In this document: piece by piece, positions 1 to 8,307 of the stretch
How positions within the stretch are numbered: the first letter of the stretch is position 1
Layout: the number at the start of each line of letters is the position of its first letter
Source: Lichenicola sp964247755
GTDB taxonomy: Bacteria > Pseudomonadota > Alphaproteobacteria > Acetobacterales > Acetobacteraceae
Length of the DNA stretch: 64,000 bases
Direction of reading: 5' to 3'
Assembly: GCA_964247755.1 (NCBI GenBank)
Contig: CAXTVX010000003.1
Coordinates: 97,157-161,156, forward strand
Notes under the pieces: model-generated
The model's input: the letters and a program-made list of their open reading frames with translations, nothing else
The model's database searches: none
What the model was told of the DNA's origin: nothing
Program-made: the position numbers and the translations under genes

Positions 1-1354
1 AGAGCAGCGGCAGCTCCTCGACGGGGAGTCCCTGCGCCAGCTCCTCCAGCATCGACCAGGAGGACCATACCGGATCGTGGACGTGCAGCGCCGACACCAG
101 CCCCGCCTCCAGCCGCACCCAATGCCAGACCGTCCCGTGCACCGACCCGGCCATCCCGATCCCCTCCGCGGTTACGACCACTGGTCCGGCCGGCCTAAGC
201 GGCACCGCCTCCGCCGCCCCCGCCAGCCTCCGCCGGGCGAAGTCGATCGCTCCCCGACACCGGTCCAGCCGCTCGCGACAGCGGATCCAGACGTTGTCGG
301 AGGACGAGCCGCCGAGGCGACGGGCGGCTGCCGGGTCGTCGAGCAGCGCGCGTCGCAGCGCCGGCAGCCCGACCTCGACCTGGTCCAGCGTTGCCGGCAA
401 CCCCCTCAGCCCGGCCGGGTCCGGAGAGCCGCCCGAACCGCCCGGCACCACCGCATCGAGCATCAGCCGATGCCCGAACGCCGCGACGCAGGCGACCAGC
501 ACCGCCTCGCGCAGCGTCGCCGCCAGGCCTGCGGCGCGGTCGAGGCCGGCGCGGCGGGCAACGCGGCCGAGATGGTGCAGGTGCACGGCGAGCCGTTCCG
601 CTGCCGTCATGGCGTCCCGCAGGGCCTCCACCTCCGCCGGCACCACCAGCGCCGAGGCGGTCTCCACCGCACGGGCAAACGCGCATTGGTGGGCGACGGC
701 GGCCTGCGCGTCGATCCGCGCCACCAGGCGTGCCGCCGCCTGCGGATCGCGGCCGCGCGACAGGCCGACCACGCCGCGATGGCCGTGTCCCAGCAGCGGC
801 TCGACCCGTCGGATTCGTTCGCCGTCCACGGTCAGGCGCAGCTGCGCCGGACCCTCCACGAGCCCCTGCACCGGGCCGATGCCGAGCTGGAATGCCCCGG
901 CCGCCTCGTCCGCGGCGTCGAAGCGGAACCCGGGCGGCTCCGGCGGCCAGGCAGCCGGTCCGGGACGGGCGAACAGCGGTGCGGTCATGCCCCAATGGCC
1001 GTGGTCGAGCCAGGGGCGAAAATCGCGCGCGCCCATGGCCTCCAGTCCCCAAAGGTCGCGTACGATCCGCTCGCACACCGCCATCGCCGGGCGCGCCGGC
1101 GACAGGGCGAGGTAGCGGCGCGACTCGACCGCCACCGAGGCCAGCAGCGGCCTGTCCGGCTGCTCCAGGAACAGGGCGTGCACCGCCGTACCGTCGGACC
1201 ACAGCGTCGCCAGCGGCAGGTGGTCGGCGTGCAGCCGCCCGGCGAGCTCGGCCCAGGCGGACGCGATGAGCTCGTAACGGAGCCCGCCTGCCGCCGGTAC
1301 TGCGGCACCGGCCCGGATCAGCGCGGCGGCAGTGTCGCGCGGGCGTGCGGTCAA
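1..1354 (-). CDS. HyfG/HycE-like hydrogenase large-subunit homologue lacking Ni-binding cysteines (3' end off window)
   Basis: The frame is open from position 1354 to the left edge and reads as a fused 30-kDa/49-kDa complex I/group 4 hydrogenase large subunit. Recognisable segments are RDLWGLEAMGARDFRPWLDHG around residues 105-125 and a GHRGVVGLSRGRD block matching the family's KHRGIEKL. Where the first Ni-binding motif (RxCGxC) belongs, the protein reads RIDAQAAVAHQ with no cysteine, so no NiFe site can form there. The C-terminal motif lies beyond the window. The start is TTG at 1354, overlapping the upstream TGA (TTGA). The N-terminal 30-kDa-like part is short. It is the last visible gene of a five-gene set, presumably a peripheral arm subunit at the inner membrane. 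Role inferred from position; the missing cysteines are seen directly. Confidence 0.8.
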   Translation of the reverse strand, partial: MTARPRDTAAALIRAGAAVPAAGGLRYELIASAWAELAGRLHADHLPLATLWSDGTAVHALFLEQPDRPLLASVAVESRRYLALSPARPAMAVCERIVRDLWGLEAMGARDFRPWLDHGHWGMTAPLFARPGPAAWPPEPPGFRFDAADEAAGAFQLGIGPVQGLVEGPAQLRLTVDGERIRRVEPLLGHGHRGVVGLSRGRDPQAAARLVARIDAQAAVAHQCAFARAVETASALVVPAEVEALRDAMTAAERLAVHLHHLGRVARRAGLDRAAGLAATLREAVLVACVAAFGHRLMLDAVVPGGSGGSPDPAGLRGLPATLDQVEVGLPALRRALLDDPAAARRLGGSSSDNVWIRCRERLDRCRGAIDFARRRLAGAAEAVPLRPAGPVVVTAEGIGMAGSVHGTVWHWVRLEAGLVSALHVHDPVWSSWSMLEELAQGLPVEELPLL

Positions 1355-2670
1355 GGCGCCGACCCGCTGCCGGAGGCCGCCTCGCCGAGGTCCAGCAGCC
1401 AGCCGGACAGCGCGTTCGGCATCGCCAGGCCGAGCCAGCCCAGCAGCGCCAGCACCAGGACCCCGGACACGGCGGCCAAGCGTCCCTCCGGCCCGGCTGC
1501 CGGGCGGACGCGGCGCAGGGCGGACAACAGCAGCAGGGCGGTGCAGGCGAACGCCGCCAGCAGCAGCACCGCTGGCACCGGCGCCGCAGCGAACACCGCG
1601 GGGAGCAGCACGAAGCCGGCCAGGAACGGCCCGAACGGCGGCATCCCCGCGATCGCCAGCACCGCCAGGCGACGCACCGGCGCGCCAGGCGATCCGTCCG
1701 CCGGCAGCAGCGCCACCGGAAGCGACAACGCCAGGAACAGCAGGATCATCAGCGCCGCGGCAGCGCCGCTGCTGCCGCCGACGCCCAGGCCGACCACCGC
1801 CGCGCCGATCTGGACCGCCGCCGCCAGCGACAGCCGTTGGTCCAGTTCCCGCCGCGCCGGCATGAGGCAGACCGCCAGCAGCAGGCCGAGCATCCCGATC
1901 CCGATCAGCACGCTGTCGTCCGGAGCCGCCAGCAGGCGCAGCCGCAGCAGCACGTCCAGCACCGGAGCGGCCACCGGCACCGGCAGCAGGGCGCGCGCGA
2001 TCCGGTCCCGCGTCGTCGCGCGCACCGGGCCGGCTCCCGTATCCGGCCCGACGGCGCAGATCCATGCCAGCAGCAGCAGCGGCAGCACCAGAAGCGCCAG
2101 CAGCGGACGGAGTGCTGCCGGCATCGCCGCACCTGCCTTGGTCCAGGCGGGCGGATGGCCGAGGCCGGCGCCGAGCACCGCCATCCCGAGCCAGGCAGTC
2201 AGCAGGATGGACGCGAGCAGCACCGCCTGCCGCCGGTAATGGTCGTGCAGCAGCGCCGCCCCTGCCAGGACCAGCGCTAACCCGGGCAGCATCAGGAACA
2301 GCGGCGCGGCGCGGCAGGCCAGGATGGCACCGCCGGTCACCAGCTGCGCCGCGACCTGCCAGCGCCGCCACCCGGGACCGCCCGACATGCGTTGCGCGGA
2401 TGCGGTGCGGACCGAGACCAGCAGCCACGGCACGCTCACCAGCAGCGCCAGCGACCGGGCCAGCCGGTCGTCGAGCCAGATCGTCACGGATGCCGGACCC
2501 GCCGCCCCGGCTGGCCAGGCGAGGTCCGAGGCGGCCAGCAGCACCGTCGAGCCGGCGGCGACGACCGCGCCGGCCGCCACCAGTCGGTCGCCGACACGCC
2601 CGGGCGCGAGTGCCAGCAGCGGGCCGGCGAGCAGCGGCCAGGCCACCGCGGCCGGAACCAGCCCGGTCAC
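1351..2670 (-). CDS. HyfF-like antiporter-type membrane subunit
   Basis: A 439-residue, extremely hydrophobic protein with about a dozen predicted membrane segments, at the place of HyfF (NuoN/NuoL/Mrp-like) in hydrogenase-4 clusters. The segment IAGMPPFGPFLAGFVLLPAV near residues 340-360 resembles the conserved G(L/M)PPFGxFxSK stretch of these subunits. The preceding transmembrane core carries few of the lysines, histidines or glutamates normally conserved for proton transfer. The start is GTG at 2670, overlapping the previous stop (GTGA), and the stop overlaps the next gene's TTG. Function inferred: membrane subunit of a degenerate energy-converting hydrogenase-related complex. It is about 80 residues shorter than typical HyfF. 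Assignment rests on order and topology. Confidence 0.7.
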   Translation of the reverse strand: MTGLVPAAVAWPLLAGPLLALAPGRVGDRLVAAGAVVAAGSTVLLAASDLAWPAGAAGPASVTIWLDDRLARSLALLVSVPWLLVSVRTASAQRMSGGPGWRRWQVAAQLVTGGAILACRAAPLFLMLPGLALVLAGAALLHDHYRRQAVLLASILLTAWLGMAVLGAGLGHPPAWTKAGAAMPAALRPLLALLVLPLLLLAWICAVGPDTGAGPVRATTRDRIARALLPVPVAAPVLDVLLRLRLLAAPDDSVLIGIGMLGLLLAVCLMPARRELDQRLSLAAAVQIGAAVVGLGVGGSSGAAAALMILLFLALSLPVALLPADGSPGAPVRRLAVLAIAGMPPFGPFLAGFVLLPAVFAAAPVPAVLLLAAFACTALLLLSALRRVRPAAGPEGRLAAVSGVLVLALLGWLGLAMPNALSGWLLDLGEAASGSGSAP

Positions 2671-3281
2671 GACCCGGCCGGCGCGGTTGCCCTGATCCGG
2701 ACCAGGACGCACAGGCAGGCAGCCTGGAACAGCAGGATCGTCGCCAGGGCAAGACCGCCGGTTCCCGGCAGCAGGCATGCCGCGAGGACCAGGGCGTCGC
2801 CGGCGAGCAGCAGGGAGCCGGTCCCGCCAACGGTGTAGGTCCCGCCGACCGCGTAGGTCCCGCCGACCGTGGAGCGGGCACCGGCCGCGCCGAGCAGACC
2901 TGTCAGGGTGGCGGAGACGCACACCGTCAGCAGCCCGCGCGGCATGCCGATCCCGGGCACGATCCATGCCGTCAGCGCGACCAGCGCCAGCCCGGCCAGC
3001 AGCCAACCCGCTTCCCCGGGCCGGTGCTGCCACGCAATCCCGGCACCACCGCGACGGAGCAGGACCACCAGCACGGCCAGCTGCAGCAGCGACGCCGCGA
3101 GCCCGACCAGGCAGCGCCCCTCGCCCGCCCTGCCGCCCTGGCCGGCGGTGGCCGCGGCGAGAAGGCAGCCCGACAACAACAGCGTGTGCAGCGCCAGCCT
3201 CCGCGGCCAGTCGCGGTCGGACGCCGGGCGCACGAACAGCAGCGACAGCACCAGCAGGCCGTCCGGCAGCAGGAGGCTCAT
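2667..3281 (-). CDS. HyfE-like small membrane subunit
   Basis: A 204-residue protein with about six hydrophobic segments, matching the size and position of hydrogenase-4 component E (NuoK/MrpC-like). Its ATG at 3281 overlaps the stop of the HyfC-like gene (ATGA), and its own TGA overlaps the GTG of the HyfF-like gene, so the five genes form one coupled operon. A loop between two predicted membrane segments contains three tandem copies of a VGGT-type hexapeptide, matched by an 18-bp DNA repeat. Such a glycine-rich repeat is not typical of HyfE. Function is inferred from neighbours; sequence identity to known HyfE is weak by eye. Confidence 0.65.
   Translation of the reverse strand: MSLLLPDGLLVLSLLFVRPASDRDWPRRLALHTLLLSGCLLAAATAGQGGRAGEGRCLVGLAASLLQLAVLVVLLRRGGAGIAWQHRPGEAGWLLAGLALVALTAWIVPGIGMPRGLLTVCVSATLTGLLGAAGARSTVGGTYAVGGTYTVGGTGSLLLAGDALVLAACLLPGTGGLALATILLFQAACLCVLVRIRATAPAGS
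2820..2873. repeat. Three tandem 18-bp repeats inside the HyfE-like gene
   Basis: Three adjacent 18-bp units begin at 2820, 2838 and 2856. The core ggtcccgccgaccg is shared by the last two and nearly shared by the first. They encode YAVGGT-like hexapeptides in a loop. The repeat keeps frame, so slippage would change loop length without breaking the gene. Confidence 0.85.
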
Positions 3282-4198
3282 CCCGCGCCATGCCCGATGG
3301 CGAGCAGCAGCGGCGCCAGCAGGCCGGACAGCACCGACAGCCCTGCCAGCCGACGTCGTGCCGCGGCGGTGGCGACCAGGCCGCGCATCCCGCCCAACAC
3401 GATACCGCCGCCGAGCAGCCGCAGCACCCAGAACACGAGGCCGAGCAGCCAGTGCAGCGGCCCAGACTGCGCCACTGCCACCGTGCCCGGCAGCAGCAGC
3501 GCGGTGAGCAGGTCGATCCAGACCACCGTCTGCACGGCCGACTGCAGCCGGAACAGCAGGAGGTCCGGCCCGGACAACGGTTCCGACAGCGCCGTCCCGC
3601 CGCCCCCTGCGGAGAGCGCCGCCAAGCCCAGGCAGACGGCCGGCATCAGCCCTGCGCCTTGGCGGAGGTCCGACAGCAGAGGCTGCAGTCCGGTGCCGCC
3701 GGCGGCCGAGGACAGCGCCAGGATCCCGAGTGCGCAGCCGGGCACGGCCAGCAGCAGCCCGGTCGCGGCGGACACGGCAGCCAGGCCGGGCGCCGCGATG
3801 CCCGCATCCAGCGCGCCCAGCAGCAGCACGACCCGGCCGGCGGCGAGCAGCAGCAGGATCGTCACGAGGTCGGCCCAGGGCGCGGTCGGAAGCCCGGACG
3901 CGAACGACGGCACCAGCGCTGCCGCCGACAACGCAGCCGACAGCGACAACAGCGGCGCCAGCGCCGACACCTGCGACCCGCCGCCGGCGCGCACCGGCTG
4001 CTTGCGCATCAGGGCGCCCAGGCTGCGCCAGGACAGCGCCATCTCCCCCACGACGCCCGGCGCGGTCCGGCGGCGCCCGGACATCAGGCGGGCGACGCCG
4101 TCCGACAGCGGCGGCAGCAGCGGCGCCACGGCGATCGTCAGCGCCAGGTGCAGCACCAGGGCGGCAGTCCCCAGCAGCAGGACCGGCAGCAGGCTCAT
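3278..4198 (-). CDS. HyfC/HycD-like (NuoH-type) membrane subunit, degenerate
   Basis: A 306-residue membrane protein with about eight hydrophobic segments in the position of HyfC/HycD, the NuoH-like anchor of group 4 hydrogenases. The family reads ALDAGSAFGGLGASREM in one conserved loop. Here the aligned stretch reads ALDAGIAAPGLAAVSAAT, so the Arg-Glu pair is gone. The later EAMLLEYSG-type motif is replaced by LFRLQSAVQTVVW. The positions lining the quinone and proton path are therefore not conserved. ATG at 4198 overlaps the upstream TGA, and its own TGA overlaps the next ATG. Family call by position and the ALDAG stretch; functional loss is inference from remembered family motifs. Confidence 0.7.
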   Translation of the reverse strand: MSLLPVLLLGTAALVLHLALTIAVAPLLPPLSDGVARLMSGRRRTAPGVVGEMALSWRSLGALMRKQPVRAGGGSQVSALAPLLSLSAALSAAALVPSFASGLPTAPWADLVTILLLLAAGRVVLLLGALDAGIAAPGLAAVSAATGLLLAVPGCALGILALSSAAGGTGLQPLLSDLRQGAGLMPAVCLGLAALSAGGGGTALSEPLSGPDLLLFRLQSAVQTVVWIDLLTALLLPGTVAVAQSGPLHWLLGLVFWVLRLLGGGIVLGGMRGLVATAAARRRLAGLSVLSGLLAPLLLAIGHGAG

Positions 4199-6084
4199 GA
4201 CCCGGGATGCCGGACCGACCACGCCAGCACCGCCGCAAGCAGCGCCAGGGCCAGCACGCCGCCGCGATGATGCAGCAGGCCGGACAGCATCGCGGCCACG
4301 CGTCGCGACGACGCGACGGCGCGCCGCAGCCGCCGACGCACCACGTGCCTCGCCTGGTCGCCTCGTCCCTGCCACGCCGTGCCCCCAAGTGCTGACACGA
4401 GTGCCGACAGCAGCGCATGCGGCAGCGTCGCCGGCCCGACCTGCGTCGCCGGGTCGCCGAACGGCAGCCAGGGCGGCGGCGGTGCCGCACCACCCTCCCA
4501 GGACGCGGCATGGCGCACCGGGCGCTCCCGGAGGAGACGGCGGACCCATACCGGAAGCCACACCGCCAGCAGCCCGAGCAGCAGCAGCGGAAGCGGCGAC
4601 AGGCTCGCGGTGTCGCCGGGAGACACCAGCCGGAACACGGGCAGGTCGCCGGCGGCGTCGGAAGCCAGTGCCAGCCGCAACGGGGCCAGGGTGCGCAACC
4701 AGGCTCCCGGCAGCAGCCCGAGCAACAGAGGCACCGCCAGCAGCGCGCACAGCGCCCGCACCAGCACGGGCGGGATGTCGAGCGCTGCCGCGCCGCGTGG
4801 GGTGCGGGGCCGTCCCAGCACCGCGACGGCGGCCAGGCGCAGCCAGCCGACCAGGCACAAGGCGGCCGACACCACCACGGCCAGCACGGCGATGAACATC
4901 GACGGCCCGAAGGCACCGCCCTGCCGGGCCATCGCCAGCGCGTCCTGCAGCAGCAGCCACAGCCCCGCGAAGGCGCCGGCCGGGAACAGGAACCCGAGCA
5001 TCGCCGCACAGCCGCCGCCCAGCAGCGACGCGCGCGGCATCGACTGCGCCAGCCCGCCCAGCCGTCCGAGCGCGCCGGCGCCCGCCTCCGCTTCCATCGC
5101 CTGCGCCAGCACCAGCGCGGCGAGCCCGCCCAGGACCTGCATCGGCAGCAGCAGCAGCACGGCATCCAGCGCCGTGCCTGCCAGCACCGGCAGGTCGTCG
5201 GCACGTGCCACCAGGCAGAGCCCGACCGCCGCCGCCATCATCCCGGCCGGCACCGACGCCAGCATTCCGACTGCAGGGCGAAGCCGGCCGGATCCCATCG
5301 CGTCGCTCCCCGCCCGCAGCGCCCCGAGGAGGCCGACCACGACCAGCACCACGCCCGGAGCGGCCGGCAGCGCCGTTCCCGGCAGGTCGAGCAGGAGGCG
5401 AAGAAGCAGGAACATCCCGAGCAGGGTCGCCAGCACCGGGGCCCAGGGCGGCGCCACCGTGTGCAGCCGCCGATGCCAGCCCTCGCAGGGCCAGGTCCCG
5501 AGCAAGGGCACGGCAGCGGCGATCGCCAGCAGCGGGAACAGCATCGAGCCGGCGGACACGGCCGGGTCGCCGCGCAGCCTGGCGAAGCCGGCGTCGGCCA
5601 GCCGGACGGCGGGGGCGGCGGCGCCGAGCAGCCGGGTACAGGCACCGAGCAGCGCTGCGCCGGCAAACACGGGGATGCGTCCGGTGCCGAGGCCGCCGGC
5701 GCTGCGGGCAAGAACCGCGATCGTCAGGATGCCGCCGAGGGCCAGCAGGAACGCATCCCCCGACAGCATCGTCAGTACCAGGCCGGACAGGCACAGCCGC
5801 AACCGGCCCCGGTCGCGCGGCAGCTGCGGCACCGCTGCCTCGACGAAACCCGCCGATGCGAAGCCGAGGAGCAGGAACGATGCGGACAACTGGTCCAGCT
5901 GGATGCCGCCGCCGCCGGCGAACCCGACCGGAACCGGCAGCGCGGCGCTTTGTCCGTCCACCAGGGCCAGCAGCGACAACGCCGCGCCGAGCATCGGCGT
6001 CAGCGCCGCCGACGGCCCGGATGCGGGCACGCCTGGCTTGCGAAGCACCGCAACCGTCCCCGAAACGGCCAGGACGGCCAGCAC
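4195..6084 (-). CDS. HyfB/NuoL-like membrane subunit, degenerate
   Basis: About 629-640 residues with 14 or more hydrophobic segments, the first gene of the Hyf-like operon. WPCEGWHRRLHTVAPPW near residue 200 aligns with the family's PxHxWLPxAHPAAPSH. The ARRLGGLA-type connector survives as GRLGGLAQSMPRASLL. The lysine normally following (MIKxGIYG) and the NHALFK lysine helix are replaced by uncharged residues, so proton translocation by the usual path is doubtful. The listed start is GTG 6084. A perfect AGGAGG at 6123-6128 lies 5 nt before an in-frame CTG at 6117, which would complete the first membrane helix, so CTG initiation is a real alternative. Its stop overlaps the HyfC-like ATG. Confidence 0.72.
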   Translation of the reverse strand: MLAVLAVSGTVAVLRKPGVPASGPSAALTPMLGAALSLLALVDGQSAALPVPVGFAGGGGIQLDQLSASFLLLGFASAGFVEAAVPQLPRDRGRLRLCLSGLVLTMLSGDAFLLALGGILTIAVLARSAGGLGTGRIPVFAGAALLGACTRLLGAAAPAVRLADAGFARLRGDPAVSAGSMLFPLLAIAAAVPLLGTWPCEGWHRRLHTVAPPWAPVLATLLGMFLLLRLLLDLPGTALPAAPGVVLVVVGLLGALRAGSDAMGSGRLRPAVGMLASVPAGMMAAAVGLCLVARADDLPVLAGTALDAVLLLLPMQVLGGLAALVLAQAMEAEAGAGALGRLGGLAQSMPRASLLGGGCAAMLGFLFPAGAFAGLWLLLQDALAMARQGGAFGPSMFIAVLAVVVSAALCLVGWLRLAAVAVLGRPRTPRGAAALDIPPVLVRALCALLAVPLLLGLLPGAWLRTLAPLRLALASDAAGDLPVFRLVSPGDTASLSPLPLLLLGLLAVWLPVWVRRLLRERPVRHAASWEGGAAPPPPWLPFGDPATQVGPATLPHALLSALVSALGGTAWQGRGDQARHVVRRRLRRAVASSRRVAAMLSGLLHHRGGVLALALLAAVLAWSVRHPGS

Positions 6085-6230
6085 CAGGACCAGACCGATC
6101 AGGATCAGAAGGCTCAGGCAGGCCTCCTGCGGCAGGCTGGTGTCGGTTCGAACGCCTGGAGGCTACCGCCGTCCCGGCACCCCGGCCAGTCCCGTTGCGC
6201 GCCGGAAGGCCGACCCTCAGCCGGTATCCG

Positions 6231-7088
6231 TCACAGCATGGCGAGCGGCACCTTGGCGGTTGGCGGCGGGAATCCCCGGTCCAGCTCAGCCAGGTCCTCC
6301 GGACCCAGCACCAGGGACGCGGCGGCGGCGTTCTCGCGCAGGTGCCGGAGGTTCCCCGCCTTGGGGATGCTGATGACGTTGGGCAACCGCAGGGTCCAGG
6401 CCAGCGCGACCTGGGCCGGCGTGACGCCATGACGCGTCGCGACGCTGCCCAGCACCGGATGACGCAGCAGCCGCCCGCCCTGCCCGACCGGCGAATACGC
6501 CATCAGCGGGATGCCCTGGCGCACCGAATAGTTCAGGAGGTCGTGCTCGATGCCGCGGTGCTCAAGGTTGTAGAGCACCTGGTTGGTGGCGCAGCCGCGC
6601 GGCCGGGCGATGCCACCGAACTCCGCCAGGTCGTCGACGTCGAAGTTCGACACTCCCCATTCGCGAATCAGCCCCTCGACCCGGAGCGTCTCGAACGCCT
6701 CGATCGTTTCGGCGAGCGACGTGCCGCCACGCCAGTGCAGCAGGTAGATGTCGATCCGGTCGACGCCGAGCCGGGTCAGGCTCTGCCGGCACGCCTTGGG
6801 GATCTCGGTCCGGGTGGCGTGGCTGGGCAGCACCTTGGTCACCAGCGTCACGCGGTCGCGCTGGCCGGCGATCGCCTCGCCGACCAGCGACTCGGCAGCG
6901 CCGTCGCCATACATCTCGGCGGTGTCGATCAGGGTCATGCCAAGCTCGATGCCGGCGCGCAGGCTGTCCAGCTCGACGCGCCGACGGGACCGGTCCTCGC
7001 CCATGCGCCAAGTGCCCTGCCCCAGGCCCGGGACGTGGCTCCCGTCCGGCAGCCTGACCGGACGCCCGACCGTGGCCGGCTCGGTCAT
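6231..7088 (-). CDS. Aldo/keto reductase
   Basis: A 285-residue cytosolic NADPH-dependent oxidoreductase of the AKR superfamily. The catalytic tetrad is complete: Asp55 and Tyr60 in DTAEMYGDG, Lys85 in LVTKVLPS, and His118 in LLHW. The C-terminal cofactor segment ISIPKAGN is in place. Overall pattern fits the bacterial AKR group that includes 2,5-diketo-D-gluconate reductase-like enzymes; substrate unknown. The ATG at 7088 overlaps the TGA of a 58-residue ORF by four bases (ATGA), so translation is probably coupled. The gene is unrelated to the Hyf-like operon that begins about 110 bp downstream. Confidence 0.93.
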   Translation of the reverse strand: MTEPATVGRPVRLPDGSHVPGLGQGTWRMGEDRSRRRVELDSLRAGIELGMTLIDTAEMYGDGAAESLVGEAIAGQRDRVTLVTKVLPSHATRTEIPKACRQSLTRLGVDRIDIYLLHWRGGTSLAETIEAFETLRVEGLIREWGVSNFDVDDLAEFGGIARPRGCATNQVLYNLEHRGIEHDLLNYSVRQGIPLMAYSPVGQGGRLLRHPVLGSVATRHGVTPAQVALAWTLRLPNVISIPKAGNLRHLRENAAAASLVLGPEDLAELDRGFPPPTAKVPLAML

Positions 7089-7261
7089 TTCCCGGCGTTC
7101 TCGACCGTGCTGCGATCCGAGGTCGGGCTGGCGGTGGCATCCTCGGTGTTCGCGTCGGGAATGCCGTTGGTCATGCCCGGACCATTCAGATGCGCATCGG
7201 CAGCAGGCGCGGGATCCGTGGGCTTGTCCTTGTCGCCTGCCGTTTTTGGCGTGTCGGCCAT
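7085..7261 (-). CDS. Small hydrophilic protein of unknown function (58 aa)
   Basis: ATG at 7261 is preceded by GGGGCGAGACC. The frame runs 58 codons to a TGA that overlaps the aldo/keto reductase ATG. The peptide is rich in Asp, Thr, Pro, Ala and Asn, has no hydrophobic stretch, and looks disordered; DKDKPTDPAP and GMTNGIPDANTED are typical stretches. Tight coupling to a real gene, a plausible ribosome site and low Arg content argue that it is coding. No function is recognised. Confidence 0.6.
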   Translation of the reverse strand: MADTPKTAGDKDKPTDPAPAADAHLNGPGMTNGIPDANTEDATASPTSDRSTVENAGK

Positions 7262-7372
7262 GGTCTCGCCCCTGTTCCGGTTCAGCGAGTCAACGCGCGG
7301 GACACGTCCGGTTGCCAGGAGGTCGGCATCGGCCTGTGTCCTGCAACGACCGTGCAGCAGGCTGGGCAGGCC

Positions 7373-7819
7373 TCACCCGGCGCGGGTCCAGCCCTTGGCC
7401 TCCTGCTTCCAGTAGACGGGCGCCTGACCGCGGCTCTTCGCGTCCACCCAGCGCGCCCGCGCATCCGCGACCGCGGCGTCGTCGTTCCCGTCGAACAGGT
7501 CGAACACGCGCGTGAACCGGTCGGCATCCGGCGCCCGCACCCCGTCCAGCAGGAACAGGAAGGCGGCTCCGTTCGGCACCTCCGCGTCGGCAGTGATCCA
7601 GACCGGCTGCAGCGCGGCCTCGCCCATCCGCCTGGTTCCGTGTGGCAGCCAGACCGGCTCCGGCATCCGCCACAGCGCCGCGTCGACCGCTTCGACCCTC
7701 GCCTCGTCCCGGCAGCGCACCACCGCGCGGTGCCCGCCCTGCAGCGTGCGGTCCAGCAGCGGCGCCAGCGCCTCCTCAGGCCCGGACCGGATGAGGTGGT
7801 AGAAGCCGATCGCGCTCAT
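7373..7819 (-). CDS. holC: DNA polymerase III subunit chi
   Basis: A 148-residue protein starting MSAIGFYHLIRSG, the usual opening of alphaproteobacterial HolC, which is why ATG 7819 was chosen over an upstream in-frame ATG at 7876. Family landmarks follow: a segment around RTLQGGHRAVVRC, DAALWRMPEPVWLPHG, and a C-terminal region with the conserved NGAAFLFLLDG, FDLFDGND and YWKQEAKGW stretches. Chi binds SSB and, through psi, the clamp loader. Here it is not next to pepA, its frequent neighbour. Confident family call. Confidence 0.93.
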   Translation of the reverse strand: MSAIGFYHLIRSGPEEALAPLLDRTLQGGHRAVVRCRDEARVEAVDAALWRMPEPVWLPHGTRRMGEAALQPVWITADAEVPNGAAFLFLLDGVRAPDADRFTRVFDLFDGNDDAAVADARARWVDAKSRGQAPVYWKQEAKGWTRAG

Positions 7820-7962
7820 GCCGACGCGGCGGCCAGGCCGACGCGTCGCCGCCGGGCACAATCCGACCGGCGGCAAGAACTCCGGCTGTCGGCCCGGTGT
7901 TGATCTCCGACGATCGCGCGGCCGGCCCGGACCGGGCGCGCTGCCTCAGGAGCCACCGACAC

Positions 7963-8307
7963 GTGTCCAGTTTCCTTCGACGTCCCACCCTCCCGTTCTG
8001 CCTGGTCCTCGTCGCCCTGTCGGCCGGAACGGCGTCGGCGCAGCCGAGCGGACAGGCGGCACCGGATTCCGAGGTCACGTCAGGCCAGGGCGTGACCGGC
8101 CACACCAGCACGCACAAGAACCAGGCGGTCAACACCAGCCCGGAACAACCCGCGCCAGCGGTGCGACAGAAGGTGCTGCCCTACCAGCACCTTCGCACCT
8201 TCCGCAACCAGGCCCAGGAACAGGTGGCGCCGGCGCCGGATGCCCCGGTGAAGCCCGGAACCAATGTCCAGCCCGGACAGGATACGCCCAAGCCGCAGCG
8301 CAGCTAG
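7963..8307 (+). CDS. Small exported protein of unknown function
   Basis: GTG at 7963 is preceded by AGGAG ten bases upstream. The 114-residue product opens with a Sec-type signal peptide (basic SSFLRRP, hydrophobic FCLVLVALSAGTASA, cleavage near ASAQ). The mature part is hydrophilic, rich in Gln, Pro, Thr and Ala, with VRQKVLPYQHLRTFRNQAQEQ in the middle. No enzyme motif is visible. The last codons overlap the end of the convergent cobC gene: both stops share the palindrome CTAG at 8304-8307. Probably periplasmic; function unknown. Confidence 0.7.
   Translation: MSSFLRRPTLPFCLVLVALSAGTASAQPSGQAAPDSEVTSGQGVTGHTSTHKNQAVNTSPEQPAPAVRQKVLPYQHLRTFRNQAQEQVAPAPDAPVKPGTNVQPGQDTPKPQRS

Noticed and set aside
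6140..6165. GGTTCGAACGCC resembling a tRNA T-loop
   Set aside because: No acceptor, anticodon or D-arm pairing can be built around it.
77..7415. Long open frames on the + strand over the Hyf-like operon
   Set aside because: They are Arg/Pro/Gln/Ala-rich translations expected when GC-rich coding DNA is read on the wrong strand; the minus-strand frames show membrane topology, family motifs and stop/start overlaps.
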